Assembly (NCBI RefSeq): GCF_006334915.2 | Contig: NZ_VDMA02000006.1 | Location: 248,001 to 312,000 of the forward strand | Direction of reading: 5' to 3' | Length of the DNA stretch: 64,000 nt | From: Microbispora catharanthi | GTDB lineage: Bacteria > Actinomycetota > Actinomycetes > Streptosporangiales > Streptosporangiaceae | Shown: positions 23,657 through 32,016 of the stretch, piece after piece | Position numbering within the stretch: position 1 is the first letter of the stretch | Layout: each line of letters opens with the position of its first letter | Translations under genes and position numbers: made by a program | Notes under the pieces: generated by a model | Database searches by the model: none | The model's input: only the letters and a program-made list of their open reading frames with translations | What the model was told of the DNA's origin: nothing

Positions 23657-25702
23657 ATGTCCAGCGTCCGCATCGGGGTCGACACAGGCGGCACCTTCAC
23701 CGACGTCGTGCTCGTCGACGAGGAGTCCGGCCAGATCGTCACGACCAAGACTCCCTCGACTCCTGCCAACCCGGCCGACGGGTTCATGGCAGGCGTTCAC
23801 AAGGTGCTCGAGGCCCACGCGGGGTCCCGCGCCCTCGATGCCGTGTCCGCCCTCGTCCACGGCACCACCGTCGCCACCAACCAGTTGCTGGAGGACCGCC
23901 CGGACGGCACGTCTCACCTGGGCTTCGTCACCACGGAGGGCTTCGAGTCCGTCCTGGAGATCGCCCGGCAGAGCGTGCCGGACGGGTACGGCAACTCCTA
24001 CTTCTGGGTCAAGCCGCCGCGGATCGTGCCCGTCCACCGGGTGCGCACCGTCGGGGGACGGCTCGACCACCTCGGCCGTGAGGTCCGGCCGTTCGACGAG
24101 GAGCAGGCCGCGGACGTCGCGCGGTGGTTCAGGGAGCGGGGCGTCACCGCGATCGGGGTGTGCTTCCTGCACTCCTACGCCGACCCCGGGCACGAACGGC
24201 GGATGCGCGAGGTGCTGGAGCGCGAGCACCCCGAGGCGGTCGTGTCGCTGTCGAGCGACGTGCTGCGGGAGTACCGGGAGTACGAGCGGTCGGTGACCAC
24301 GCTGGTGGACGCGGCGGTCAAGCCGATCATGCGGCGATACATCGAGAACCTGTCGGAGCGGCTCGGCCGGCCGTTCTCCGTCATGAAGAGCAACGGCGGC
24401 GTGCTGTCGGCGGCCGAGGTGGTGCACCAGCCGATCACGACCGTGCTGTCCGGCCCGGCCGCGGGGGCGCTCGGCGCGGCGCTGATCGCGAGGACCGCCG
24501 GGCACCCGAGCGCCATCACCCTCGACGGCGGCGGCACCTCGACCGACGTGGCCGTCGTGGTGGACGGAGAGCCGTCGCTGACGACCGAAGGCAGCATCGG
24601 CCGCTACCCGTGCAAGATCCCGATGATCGACATCGTCACGGTCGGGGCGGGCGGCGGATCCATCGCCTGGATCTCCCCCGAGGGGACGCTGAAGGTCGGC
24701 CCGAGGTCGGCGGGCGCGGACCCCGGGCCGATCTGCTACGGCAGGGGCGGCACCGAGGTGACGGTGACCGACGCGCACGTCTTCCTTGGGCGGGTGCCTC
24801 CGCATCTGCTCGGCGGCGAGATCTCCCTCGACGTCGCCGCCGCTCGGGCGGGCGTCGAGGCGCTGGCGGGCCGTCTGGGGCTGACCCCGGAACGCTGCGC
24901 CACCGGGATCCTGGAGATCAGCGCGTTCAACCAGTCGAACGCGATCAGGCAGATCACGGTCCAGCGCGGCCTCGACGTGCGGGACTTCCCGATGGTCGCC
25001 TTCGGCGGCTCCGGGCCGCTGCTGGCCTGCCGCCTCATCGACATCCTCGGGCTGCGGGCCGCGATCGTCCCGCCCGACCCCGGGAACGTGTCCGCGTTCG
25101 GCCTGCTCACGGTCGACGTGAAGAACGACTACGTGCGCACGCACGTCGCCCGCGACCCCTCCCCGGATGCGCTCGGCGAGATCCTCGCCGACCTGGAGGC
25201 CCAGGCGGCGGCCGCGCTCGACCGCGAGGGGTTCGCCGAGCACGTGTACGCGCGCAGCGCCGACCTGCGTTACTACGGCCAGGCGTACGAGGTGCGGGTG
25301 CCGGCCCCCGACGGCCCGGTGGACGAGGCGTGGCTCGCCGTGATCGCCGAGCGGTTCCACGCCGAGCACGAGAGGCTCTACGGGTACGGCTACCGCGACG
25401 ACCCCCGCCACGCCGTCGAATGGGTCAACCTCCGGGTGTCCGGCATCGGCCCGATCAACCGGCCCAAGATCGCGCGCAGGCCCCGTCAGGAGGACGAGCC
25501 GAGCCCGGTCGCGACCCGCGACGTGTACTACGACCAGTGGGGCCGCACCGTGATCTACCGCCGGGCCGACCTCGGCGCGGGAGCCGCGGTGCGCGGCCCG
25601 GCCGTGATCGAGGAGTACGGCTCGACCCTGCCGGTGCACCCCGGCTTCACGGCGACCATGGACGACTACGGCAACCTCGTGGTGGTGAGCGATGACCGAT
25701 AG
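23657..25702 (+). CDS. hyuA: Hydantoinase/oxoprolinase subunit A (HyuA)
   Basis: 681 residues. N-terminal ASKHA-type phosphate motif RIGVDTGGTFTDVVL, VHGTTVATNQLLE, then LSGPAAGALGA and the second phosphate motif TLDGGGTSTDVAVV, GAGGGSIAW, RSAGADPGP, and C-terminal LRYYGQAYE. These are diagnostic of the ATP-dependent HyuA family (N-methylhydantoinase, 5-oxoprolinase, acetophenone carboxylase). It pairs with HyuB, whose gene overlaps by 11 nt. Substrate cannot be decided between hydantoin-like rings, 5-oxoproline and carboxylation substrates. Confidence 0.93.
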   Translation: MSSVRIGVDTGGTFTDVVLVDEESGQIVTTKTPSTPANPADGFMAGVHKVLEAHAGSRALDAVSALVHGTTVATNQLLEDRPDGTSHLGFVTTEGFESVLEIARQSVPDGYGNSYFWVKPPRIVPVHRVRTVGGRLDHLGREVRPFDEEQAADVARWFRERGVTAIGVCFLHSYADPGHERRMREVLEREHPEAVVSLSSDVLREYREYERSVTTLVDAAVKPIMRRYIENLSERLGRPFSVMKSNGGVLSAAEVVHQPITTVLSGPAAGALGAALIARTAGHPSAITLDGGGTSTDVAVVVDGEPSLTTEGSIGRYPCKIPMIDIVTVGAGGGSIAWISPEGTLKVGPRSAGADPGPICYGRGGTEVTVTDAHVFLGRVPPHLLGGEISLDVAAARAGVEALAGRLGLTPERCATGILEISAFNQSNAIRQITVQRGLDVRDFPMVAFGGSGPLLACRLIDILGLRAAIVPPDPGNVSAFGLLTVDVKNDYVRTHVARDPSPDALGEILADLEAQAAAALDREGFAEHVYARSADLRYYGQAYEVRVPAPDGPVDEAWLAVIAERFHAEHERLYGYGYRDDPRHAVEWVNLRVSGIGPINRPKIARRPRQEDEPSPVATRDVYYDQWGRTVIYRRADLGAGAAVRGPAVIEEYGSTLPVHPGFTATMDDYGNLVVVSDDR

Positions 25703-27539
25703 GAACGTCGACCCCGTGCTCGTGGAGATCGTGGAGGGCACGCTCGCCTCCGTGGAGATGGAGGTGGAGACCGCGATCGCCCGCACCGCCCGCTCGCCGA
25801 TGATCCGCGACGCCCACGACTTCCGCGCGGGCATCCACGACGCGCGGCTGCGCAAGCTGACCGGGCGCTCCTATTCGGCGCTGGTGCAGCCGATCGTCCG
25901 CGACTTCCCGATCGGCACCATGCGGCCCGGCGACGTCTTCTTCCACAACGACGTCTACCTCTCGGAGGGCGGCATCGGCCACCTGCCCGACCTGTGCGTG
26001 ACGGTGCCGGTCTTCCACGGGGGCGACGTCGTCGCGTTCGTCCAGGCGTTCGGCCACCACGACGACATCGGCGGCGCGGTGCCGGGATCGATGCCGTCGC
26101 ACGCGCGCAGCGCGTTCGAGGAGGGCCTGATGGTCCCGCCCATCAAGCTCTGGGACCAGGGCGTGCCCAACCGCGCCGCGCTCACCATCATGACGCGCAA
26201 CTCCCGGATGCCCGATTCGCTGGCGGGGGACCTCGACGCGGAGTGCTCGGCCTGCCTCATGGGCGCCCGGCGGCTCGGCGAGCTGTTCGACCGGTACGGC
26301 CGGGAGGCGGTCGAGGCGTGCTTCGACGCGATCATCGACAAGACGACCGAGACGTTCCGCCGCGAACTGCTCGCGAAGATCCCTGAAGGTGTGCACATCT
26401 GGGAGGACTACGCCGAGCACGACGGCGTGGACGAGCCGCGCCTGCACACCCAGCGGATCACTCTCACCGTCGACCACGCGGCGGACACCCCGCTGACCAT
26501 CGACTTCACCGGCACCTCGCCTCAGGCCAAGGGACCGATCAACCACGCCGGCGACTACGCCGACGGCGTCTTCCTGAAGAAGTGGCTGGCGCCGATCCTG
26601 CGCAACCTCGCCGACACGCCCGAGCGGATGGCCGAGCTCGACGTCAACGAGGGCGTCGTGCCGCTGATCAGGATGGTCTTCCCGGAGAAGGGCACCCTGC
26701 TGACGCCGATCTTCCCCGCGCCCACCAACGCCCGTACGTTCGTGATCCTGCGCCTGCTCGGCGTGCTGGCGGGCGTGCTCGCCAAGGCGACCGGCGGCCG
26801 CATGCCCGCCGACCAGGAGACCATCCGCTACACCGGCGTGTACGGCGAGTCGGACGACGGGCCCTACCTCATGCGCGAGGTGCTCGGCGGCGGCTCGGGC
26901 GGGCGCTGGTACGCCGACGGGGAGGACACCATCCACGTGGTGCCCGACAGCCGCAACATCCCGGTGGAGTTCGCCGAGGCACGCTGGCCGTTCCGGGTCG
27001 AGCGGCTGGGCCTGGCCGTGGACAGCGGCGGGCCGGGGGAGTTCCGCGGCGGCCTCGGCTACGACAAGCACATCCGCATGCTGCGGGACGCCTCCTTCAT
27101 GTCGATCGCCGACCGCTCGATCCTGTCGTGCTGGGGCGTCAACGGCGGCCGGGCGGGCCGTCCCTTCCAGGTCACGGTGGACGGCGTGGAGATGGAGGGC
27201 CTGGTCGACGACTTCCCCGTACGCGCCGGGCAGGTCATCCGCATCCGCACGACCGGCGGAGGCGGCTGGGGCTCGCCCTACGACCGGCCGGCGGAGAGGG
27301 TGGCCGCCGACGTCCGCGACGGGAAGGTGTCGCCCGAGGGCGCGCGCGAGGACTACGGCGTCGTGCTGTCCGTCTCACACGAGGCCGGAGCCGTCGACGA
27401 GGTCGTCATGGACGTGGAGGCGACCGAGCGCCTGCGGGAGCGGCTGCGCGAGACGCGTCCCGCCGCCTTCTTCGACCGCGGCCCGGGGTACCCCAAACTC
27501 TCCGGCGGCCTCCCGCATGCGGAGGTGGACACCGTCTGA
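25692..27539 (+). CDS. hyuB: Hydantoinase/oxoprolinase subunit B (HyuB)
   Basis: 615 residues, start ATG inside the hyuA end. HyuB features: VEIVEGTLASVEMEVETAI, GDVFFHNDVYL, HLPDLCVTVPVF with FGHHDDIGG (metal-binding His/Asp), IDFTGTSPQAKGPIN, and a C-terminal GGGGWGSPYDRPAERV glycine-rich end. With HyuA it forms an ATP-dependent amidohydrolase acting on a cyclic imide or lactam. A role in opening a pyrimidine-derived or hydantoin ring would fit the nucleobase theme of the window but is not demonstrated. Confidence 0.93.
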   Translation: MTDRNVDPVLVEIVEGTLASVEMEVETAIARTARSPMIRDAHDFRAGIHDARLRKLTGRSYSALVQPIVRDFPIGTMRPGDVFFHNDVYLSEGGIGHLPDLCVTVPVFHGGDVVAFVQAFGHHDDIGGAVPGSMPSHARSAFEEGLMVPPIKLWDQGVPNRAALTIMTRNSRMPDSLAGDLDAECSACLMGARRLGELFDRYGREAVEACFDAIIDKTTETFRRELLAKIPEGVHIWEDYAEHDGVDEPRLHTQRITLTVDHAADTPLTIDFTGTSPQAKGPINHAGDYADGVFLKKWLAPILRNLADTPERMAELDVNEGVVPLIRMVFPEKGTLLTPIFPAPTNARTFVILRLLGVLAGVLAKATGGRMPADQETIRYTGVYGESDDGPYLMREVLGGGSGGRWYADGEDTIHVVPDSRNIPVEFAEARWPFRVERLGLAVDSGGPGEFRGGLGYDKHIRMLRDASFMSIADRSILSCWGVNGGRAGRPFQVTVDGVEMEGLVDDFPVRAGQVIRIRTTGGGGWGSPYDRPAERVAADVRDGKVSPEGAREDYGVVLSVSHEAGAVDEVVMDVEATERLRERLRETRPAAFFDRGPGYPKLSGGLPHAEVDTV

Positions 27540-27552
27540 CGTGCCGCCGGCC

Positions 27553-27843
27553 TCAGCCGCTCATCGCGGCGGAACGGGAGACCTTGGCGGGTGTGGTGCG
27601 CAGCTCCGCCTCGAGTTCGGCGATCACGTGCTGAACGGCGCTCCTCATCCGTGCCCGGCGGCCGTTGAGCTCTTCGGCGAAGGCGCGAGCCGCCGGGCCC
27701 ACCCACACCGGTTCACCGCCGAACTGGGCGCAGGCCCGGTCCAGGGCCGTCTCCAGGACGTGAACGTGCTCCCGAACCGTCTCGAGCGCGGCCCGCAGGT
27801 CGTCGTACTTCGGATTCGGCACCAGGTCGTCGTCCGTGGGCAC
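27553..27843 (-). CDS. Small helical WXG100-like protein
   Basis: 96 residues, GTG start with GGGAG about 10 nt upstream. It is mostly alpha-helical: a first helix DDLRAALETVREHVHVLETALDRA, a turn with EPVWVGPAARAF (W-x-G), and a second helix ending RMRSAVQHVIAELE. This is the helix-WxG-helix plan and length of ESAT-6/WXG100 proteins, the small partners of type VII secretion. No ESX machinery is in the window. A secreted partner of the nearby 664-aa protein is possible; the family call is tentative. Confidence 0.6.
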   Translation of the reverse strand: MPTDDDLVPNPKYDDLRAALETVREHVHVLETALDRACAQFGGEPVWVGPAARAFAEELNGRRARMRSAVQHVIAELEAELRTTPAKVSRSAAMSG

Positions 27844-27951
27844 GTTTCGGGCTCCCGTTTACAGCGGCAGAAAAGACAGGTGGTCGTAGCGTGCTACTCC
27901 CTGAGATTATGTGGCCGGATATGGTTCCGGCGAGACACGGAGGCGGACTCG

Positions 27952-28416
27952 ATGCCCGGCGCGCCCTTTTCCGTACGGCTACGCCCCATCGCTGCCGCGC
28001 TCCTGTTGGCGCTTCTCACCTCAACCGCCTGCACATCAGAAGATTCCCCCACAGCAGCACAAGCAGGCCAAACCCTAAAAAAACACGTCCTTCAACTTCT
28101 GGAGGAGCGCAACGCCCGGAACGTGACCGTCACCGACCCCGGCGGCAAGAACATCCCCTGCGGCGACGGCAAAGCCAAACAAACCTTCGCCGCCACTGGA
28201 GAAGACCTTTGGCCAGGAACCGAACCCGACGCGCTCAACGACATGCTGCTCGGCGCGCTAAAGCGTGTGGGTGCCTATCGGATATCTGGAGCATCTGACG
28301 CGAAAACTCCGGTGGAAGTCGTCAACCGATCAACGCGCACCATCCTCCGGCTGAGCTCCAGAGAGAAGGGCCGATATCAGGTGCAGGGGGAGACCGAATG
28401 CCTCTTGATTTCCTAG
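27952..28416 (+). CDS. Small lipoprotein, unknown function
   Basis: 154 residues from ATG at 27952 with GGAGG 8 nt upstream; a TATGGT -10 hexamer lies near 27920. N-terminus is a signal with lipobox STAC (Cys near residue 27), then a short domain with HVLQLLEERN, a single internal Cys in NIPCGD and another in ETECLLIS that may form a disulfide. Base composition is clearly less GC-rich in 28020-28090 than around it. Its stop codon shares two bases with the stop codon of the converging 664-aa gene. Confidence 0.75.
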   Translation: MPGAPFSVRLRPIAAALLLALLTSTACTSEDSPTAAQAGQTLKKHVLQLLEERNARNVTVTDPGGKNIPCGDGKAKQTFAATGEDLWPGTEPDALNDMLLGALKRVGAYRISGASDAKTPVEVVNRSTRTILRLSSREKGRYQVQGETECLLIS

Positions 28417-30407
28417 CCGCCGAGTAGCTCTGCACGCGCCTGCGCGCGTTGTTTATTGCCGTCGAATCGGTCGGCCCAGCGTTGTGACGACTGTCCCAGT
28501 GAAAGTTGTTCGTCGCCGCCGAGGCCGTTGGCGATGAACCATTGGTCGAGGGCTCGCAGGCCCTGGTTGCCTGACTGAGCTATGGCCGGGAAGGGGCGGA
28601 GGTTGCCCTCGCCGTCGGCGATGGCGACACCGGGCGGGCAGGTGGCCTGGTAGTCCTTGGGCGATACGGCCGCGGGGAACCCGGCGCCGAGGAGAAGCCC
28701 GGCCACGGTGTGCTGCCGGCCCAGGGTTTCGGCGTCGTCGCTGTCGCGCAGTCGCTCGACGTTCGTCTCCTCACCGGGGCTGATGTTGTTCAGCAGGCCA
28801 CGGCCCTGGTCGAGCATCAGCCACAACAGTTCCCCCTGCGGCAGGGCCTTGCCGAGCACCAACTGGCTGACGTCCCAGGCCATGTCGTCCGCGATGTCGT
28901 TGCGTTCCGCGACGTCGTCAAGAGCCTTGAGGTGTTTTTCCGCGGCGGCGAGTTCGAAGCCGCGGACGTTGCCCAGCGCGGCGAAGAGGTCATCCAGGCG
29001 AGAGGGGTCTGCGGCCTTGAGCATCGGCGGCACGTTCACGCCGACGAGGCGCTTGGCGAGGTCCCCCATGCCCTGATCGAAGGGCCTGCGGTCGGACTCG
29101 CCGCCGGCGAAGGTGAGCAGGAACCGGTAGGTGTCCTCCGGGCTCAGCCGGAACGCCGGCGACAGTCCCGGCACGCGCGACTCGACCGGGCCGAAGGCGC
29201 TGGGCAGCAGCTGGTTGGAGTCGCCGAGGTTCGCGCCCTCGGTCATCTCGGTGGCGTACGCGCCCGCGATCTCGGCGAGGTGGACGCGCGTGGGCGGGGC
29301 GAAGCGGAACGCCGAGGTCCCGGTGACGACGGCGAAGGCGAACCGCGCCGCGACGTCGCTGTGGGCTCCGTCCTTCTCGTCGTACGCGCCGGACGCGGCG
29401 GCGAGCATCCGCCCGAACGCGTCGGCGGACGTGGCGTCCACGGCCGCGCGGTCGTTCAGGTCCCGCAGGAACGTCACCAGGTCGGGCCGCCGGTCACGCG
29501 AGCCGAGACCCGGGCGCGTGAGCAGGCGGGCGGCGGCGTCCCTCGGCAGCGGGTTGTTCCTGGTCGCCAGCGCGATCGCGAGCCGCGCCGCCGCGGGATC
29601 GGCGGCCAGCGCCTCGAGGTATGGCGTCAGCGTCTCGCCGCGTGTCGTCTCCCCGGGGAGGAACACCTGTGCGGCCACCACCTCGGCCAGCCACTCGGTG
29701 GGCAGTCGCCCCGCCGACAGCAGGTCGCCGATGTCCCTGCGGTCCTCCTCGTCGTCCGCCCTGGTGCGCACGGCGGCGGCGACGGCCGCGAAGCCGGGGA
29801 CCGCGGACCCTCCGCTCACCGCCGAGCCGAAAGCCCGGCTCGCGGTCCGCGCGGCCTCGTCCACGTTCTCCTGCAGCACCTGGCGCAGCCGCCGGGGCAG
29901 TTCGACGGTCCGGCGTACGCCGATGCCGGCGAAGAAGGCGGCGGCGAACTCGGAGTCGTCGGCGTGCGCGGCCAGGTCCTCGACGAGCTTGCGGTACTTG
30001 TCCACGAGGTGGAAGTCGAACGGGGCGTCCGGATCGACGTCCTTGTACGCCGCGGCGAGTGCGCCGCCCAGTCGCCGGGCCTCGGCCGACCCGAGGAGGT
30101 TCTTCTCGTCGTACGGCACCAGCGAGCCCGGCGACCAACTGGGCGCGTGGGAGAGGCTCACGGCCATCCGGTGGCGGCGGCGCAGATCGGGCAGCCGTTC
30201 GTCGATCCACCGTTCGACCTCGCCGACGGGGCTCAGGGACGCGGCGGGCAGTCCCCTCGCGGCGAACACCCGCCGGACGGCCTCGGCGCGTTCCCCGATG
30301 ACCCCGCGGGCGTGCTCCAGTTCCTTGACGAAACGATCCATGGGCCCGGGGGACATGCCACTGAAGTCCGGAGACAACGGTCCCGTGCCCGGTGCATCCG
30401 ATCCCAC
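28413..30407 (-). CDS. Large protein of unknown function, possible type VII-associated or toxin-related
   Basis: 664 residues from GTG at 30407, preceded by GGGGGC at suitable distance; the reading frame is open to 30572 but the extra part reads like non-coding. No signal peptide or membrane segment. The first ~110 residues are helical (MDRFVKELEHARGVIGERAEAVRRVF), resembling the N-terminal WXG-like domains of large type VII substrates. The rest is alpha-helical with conserved-looking stretches DDMAWDVSQLVLGK, GELLWLMLDQGRGL and, near the end, LRALDQWFIANGL and WADRFDGNKQRAQA. I do not recognise a catalytic motif. It converges on a lipoprotein gene with overlapping stop codons. Confidence 0.7.
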   Translation of the reverse strand: MGSDAPGTGPLSPDFSGMSPGPMDRFVKELEHARGVIGERAEAVRRVFAARGLPAASLSPVGEVERWIDERLPDLRRRHRMAVSLSHAPSWSPGSLVPYDEKNLLGSAEARRLGGALAAAYKDVDPDAPFDFHLVDKYRKLVEDLAAHADDSEFAAAFFAGIGVRRTVELPRRLRQVLQENVDEAARTASRAFGSAVSGGSAVPGFAAVAAAVRTRADDEEDRRDIGDLLSAGRLPTEWLAEVVAAQVFLPGETTRGETLTPYLEALAADPAAARLAIALATRNNPLPRDAAARLLTRPGLGSRDRRPDLVTFLRDLNDRAAVDATSADAFGRMLAAASGAYDEKDGAHSDVAARFAFAVVTGTSAFRFAPPTRVHLAEIAGAYATEMTEGANLGDSNQLLPSAFGPVESRVPGLSPAFRLSPEDTYRFLLTFAGGESDRRPFDQGMGDLAKRLVGVNVPPMLKAADPSRLDDLFAALGNVRGFELAAAEKHLKALDDVAERNDIADDMAWDVSQLVLGKALPQGELLWLMLDQGRGLLNNISPGEETNVERLRDSDDAETLGRQHTVAGLLLGAGFPAAVSPKDYQATCPPGVAIADGEGNLRPFPAIAQSGNQGLRALDQWFIANGLGGDEQLSLGQSSQRWADRFDGNKQRAQARAELLGG

Positions 30408-30549
30408 GTCTCGCCCCCAGGTCGCGTACCGACACCGCACGTCGTCCCGGTCTTCACCGTACCGCCCCGCGCGCCCCGGCACCGGTGATTGGCGGCGGTG
30501 TCCGTGGGTAGCCGTCCAGTAACGGCACAAACGGGATGGTGAGTTATAA

Positions 30550-30705
30550 ATGGCATCTATCGTCCAGCGCATCAGGGACTACCTGCAGAGCCCCAAGGGC
30601 CGGGAGAACGTCGAGAAGGCCAAGACCGCGGCGCGTGATCCGCAGAACCAGCAGCGGCTGCGCCGGCTGATGGACCAGTGGCGCGGCCATCGCACGCATC
30701 GCTGA
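30550..30705 (+). CDS. Small conserved-type protein, 51 residues
   Basis: ATG at 30550 (GGTGAG upstream) to TGA at 30703. Predicted protein MASIVQRIRDYLQSPKGREN... is basic and helical, with KAKTAARDPQNQQRL and ending WRGHRTHR. It resembles short actinobacterial proteins of unknown function that start with an amphipathic helix followed by a basic segment. A TAACGG sequence upstream may be its -10. Codon use (third-position G/C) supports it as real. Confidence 0.6.
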   Translation: MASIVQRIRDYLQSPKGRENVEKAKTAARDPQNQQRLRRLMDQWRGHRTHR

Positions 30706-30717
30706 CGCAGCCCGGGG

Positions 30718-30723
30718 TAGGGT
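30718..30723 (+). promoter_or_regulatory. -10 element (TAGGGT) upstream of the CoA-transferase gene
   Basis: TAGGGT placed about 127 nt before the GTG at 30850. The implied leader of about 120 nt is GC-rich and can fold (GGGCCGTACC...GGACCGGGC), but I see no known riboswitch. Confidence 0.4.
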
Positions 30724-30849
30724 GGCGGCCCGGGGCGCCGGGCCGTACCGGGAGTACGGACCGGGCTGTCGCGCCGGCGGGGTGACCTGGCAGGCTTTCC
30801 GGTGGAGACCGAAGGACGTTCTCCTCAGCGACCCCCGTGGAGGCTGGCC

Positions 30850-32016
30850 GTGCAGGGACCTCTCAGCGGCATCGTCGTCCTCGATCTGTCCCGGGCCCTC
30901 GCCGGGCCGCACTGCGCGCAGATGCTTGGCGACCTGGGCGCCCACGTGATCAAGGTGGAGCACCCGTCGGGTGACGAGTCACGCGGATGGGGCCCGCCCT
31001 TCGTAGGCCCGGATCACGACATATCCACGTACTTCCTCGCGGCCAACCGCAACAAGCGGTCGCTCACGGTGGACATGAAGTCCGAGGAGGGCCGCGACCT
31101 GATCGAGCGGCTCGTACGGCAGAGCGACGTGCTGGTGGAGAACTTCCGCACCGGCGTGCTCGACCGCCTCGGGTTCTCCGCCGAGCGCCTGCACGGGCTC
31201 AATCCCCGGCTGGTGATCCTGTCCATCACCGGATTCGGCCACGACGGTCCCGAGGGCGGCCGGCCGGGCTACGACCAGATCGCCCAGGGGGAGGCCGGGC
31301 TGATGTCGCTGACCGGTCCTTCGCCCGACGAGCCCTACCGGGTCGGAGCCTCGATCGCCGACCTGCTCGCGGGCATCCACGGCGCGTACGGCGTGGTCGC
31401 GGCGCTGTACGAGCGCGAGCGCACCGGTCGCGGGACGGTCGTCAGGACGTCCCTGCTGGCGTCGGTCGTGGGTGTGCACTCCTACCACGGCACCGCCTGG
31501 ACCGTCGGCGGCGCGGTGCCGAAGGCGGGCGGCAACCACCACGCCTCCATCGCCCCGTACGGCGCCTTCCGCTGCGCCGACGGCATGATCCAGATCGCGG
31601 TGGCCAACGACGGGCAGTGGCGCAAGGTCGCCCAGCTACTGGACATCGATCCCGGAATGCCGAAATATGCGACGAACAGGGATAGGTTCGCCCATCGGGA
31701 AGAGCTGATCGCCGAGATGGAGAAGGCGCTGGCGGCGCACGATCGCGAGCACTGGCTCGCGGCGCTGGGGGAGATCGGCGTGCCCGCGGGCGCGATCCGG
31801 TCGATCGACGAGGTGTACGCCTGGGACCAGGTGCGGTCACAGGGCCTGCTCGTCACCGTCGACCATCCCGTGCTCGGCCCGATCGAGCTGCCCGGCCCGC
31901 CGCTGCGGTTCGACGGCCGGGCCTCGGATGACGGGCATGCCGCGCCTCCCGGCCTGGGCCAGGACAACGACGCCGTGCTCGACTGGCTGGCCGAACGGGA
32001 GCGGCGCTCGCCGTGA
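30850..32016 (+). CDS. CaiB/BaiF-family (class III) CoA-transferase
   Basis: 388 residues from GTG at 30850, chosen for GGAGG 6 nt upstream; an in-frame GTG at 30802 gives 16 extra residues without homology. Family motifs: SGIVVLDLSRALAGPHCAQMLGDLGA at the start (in pieces), VIKVEHPSGDESR, FLAANRNKRSL, DVLVENFRTG, PGYDQIAQGEAGLMS with the catalytic Asp region, and a C-terminal QDNDAVLDWL. It moves CoA between carboxylic acids. The stop overlaps the next gene by 4 nt, so the partner carboxyltransferase likely uses the acyl-CoA product. Donor and acceptor acids unknown. Confidence 0.92.
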   Translation: MQGPLSGIVVLDLSRALAGPHCAQMLGDLGAHVIKVEHPSGDESRGWGPPFVGPDHDISTYFLAANRNKRSLTVDMKSEEGRDLIERLVRQSDVLVENFRTGVLDRLGFSAERLHGLNPRLVILSITGFGHDGPEGGRPGYDQIAQGEAGLMSLTGPSPDEPYRVGASIADLLAGIHGAYGVVAALYERERTGRGTVVRTSLLASVVGVHSYHGTAWTVGGAVPKAGGNHHASIAPYGAFRCADGMIQIAVANDGQWRKVAQLLDIDPGMPKYATNRDRFAHREELIAEMEKALAAHDREHWLAALGEIGVPAGAIRSIDEVYAWDQVRSQGLLVTVDHPVLGPIELPGPPLRFDGRASDDGHAAPPGLGQDNDAVLDWLAERERRSP

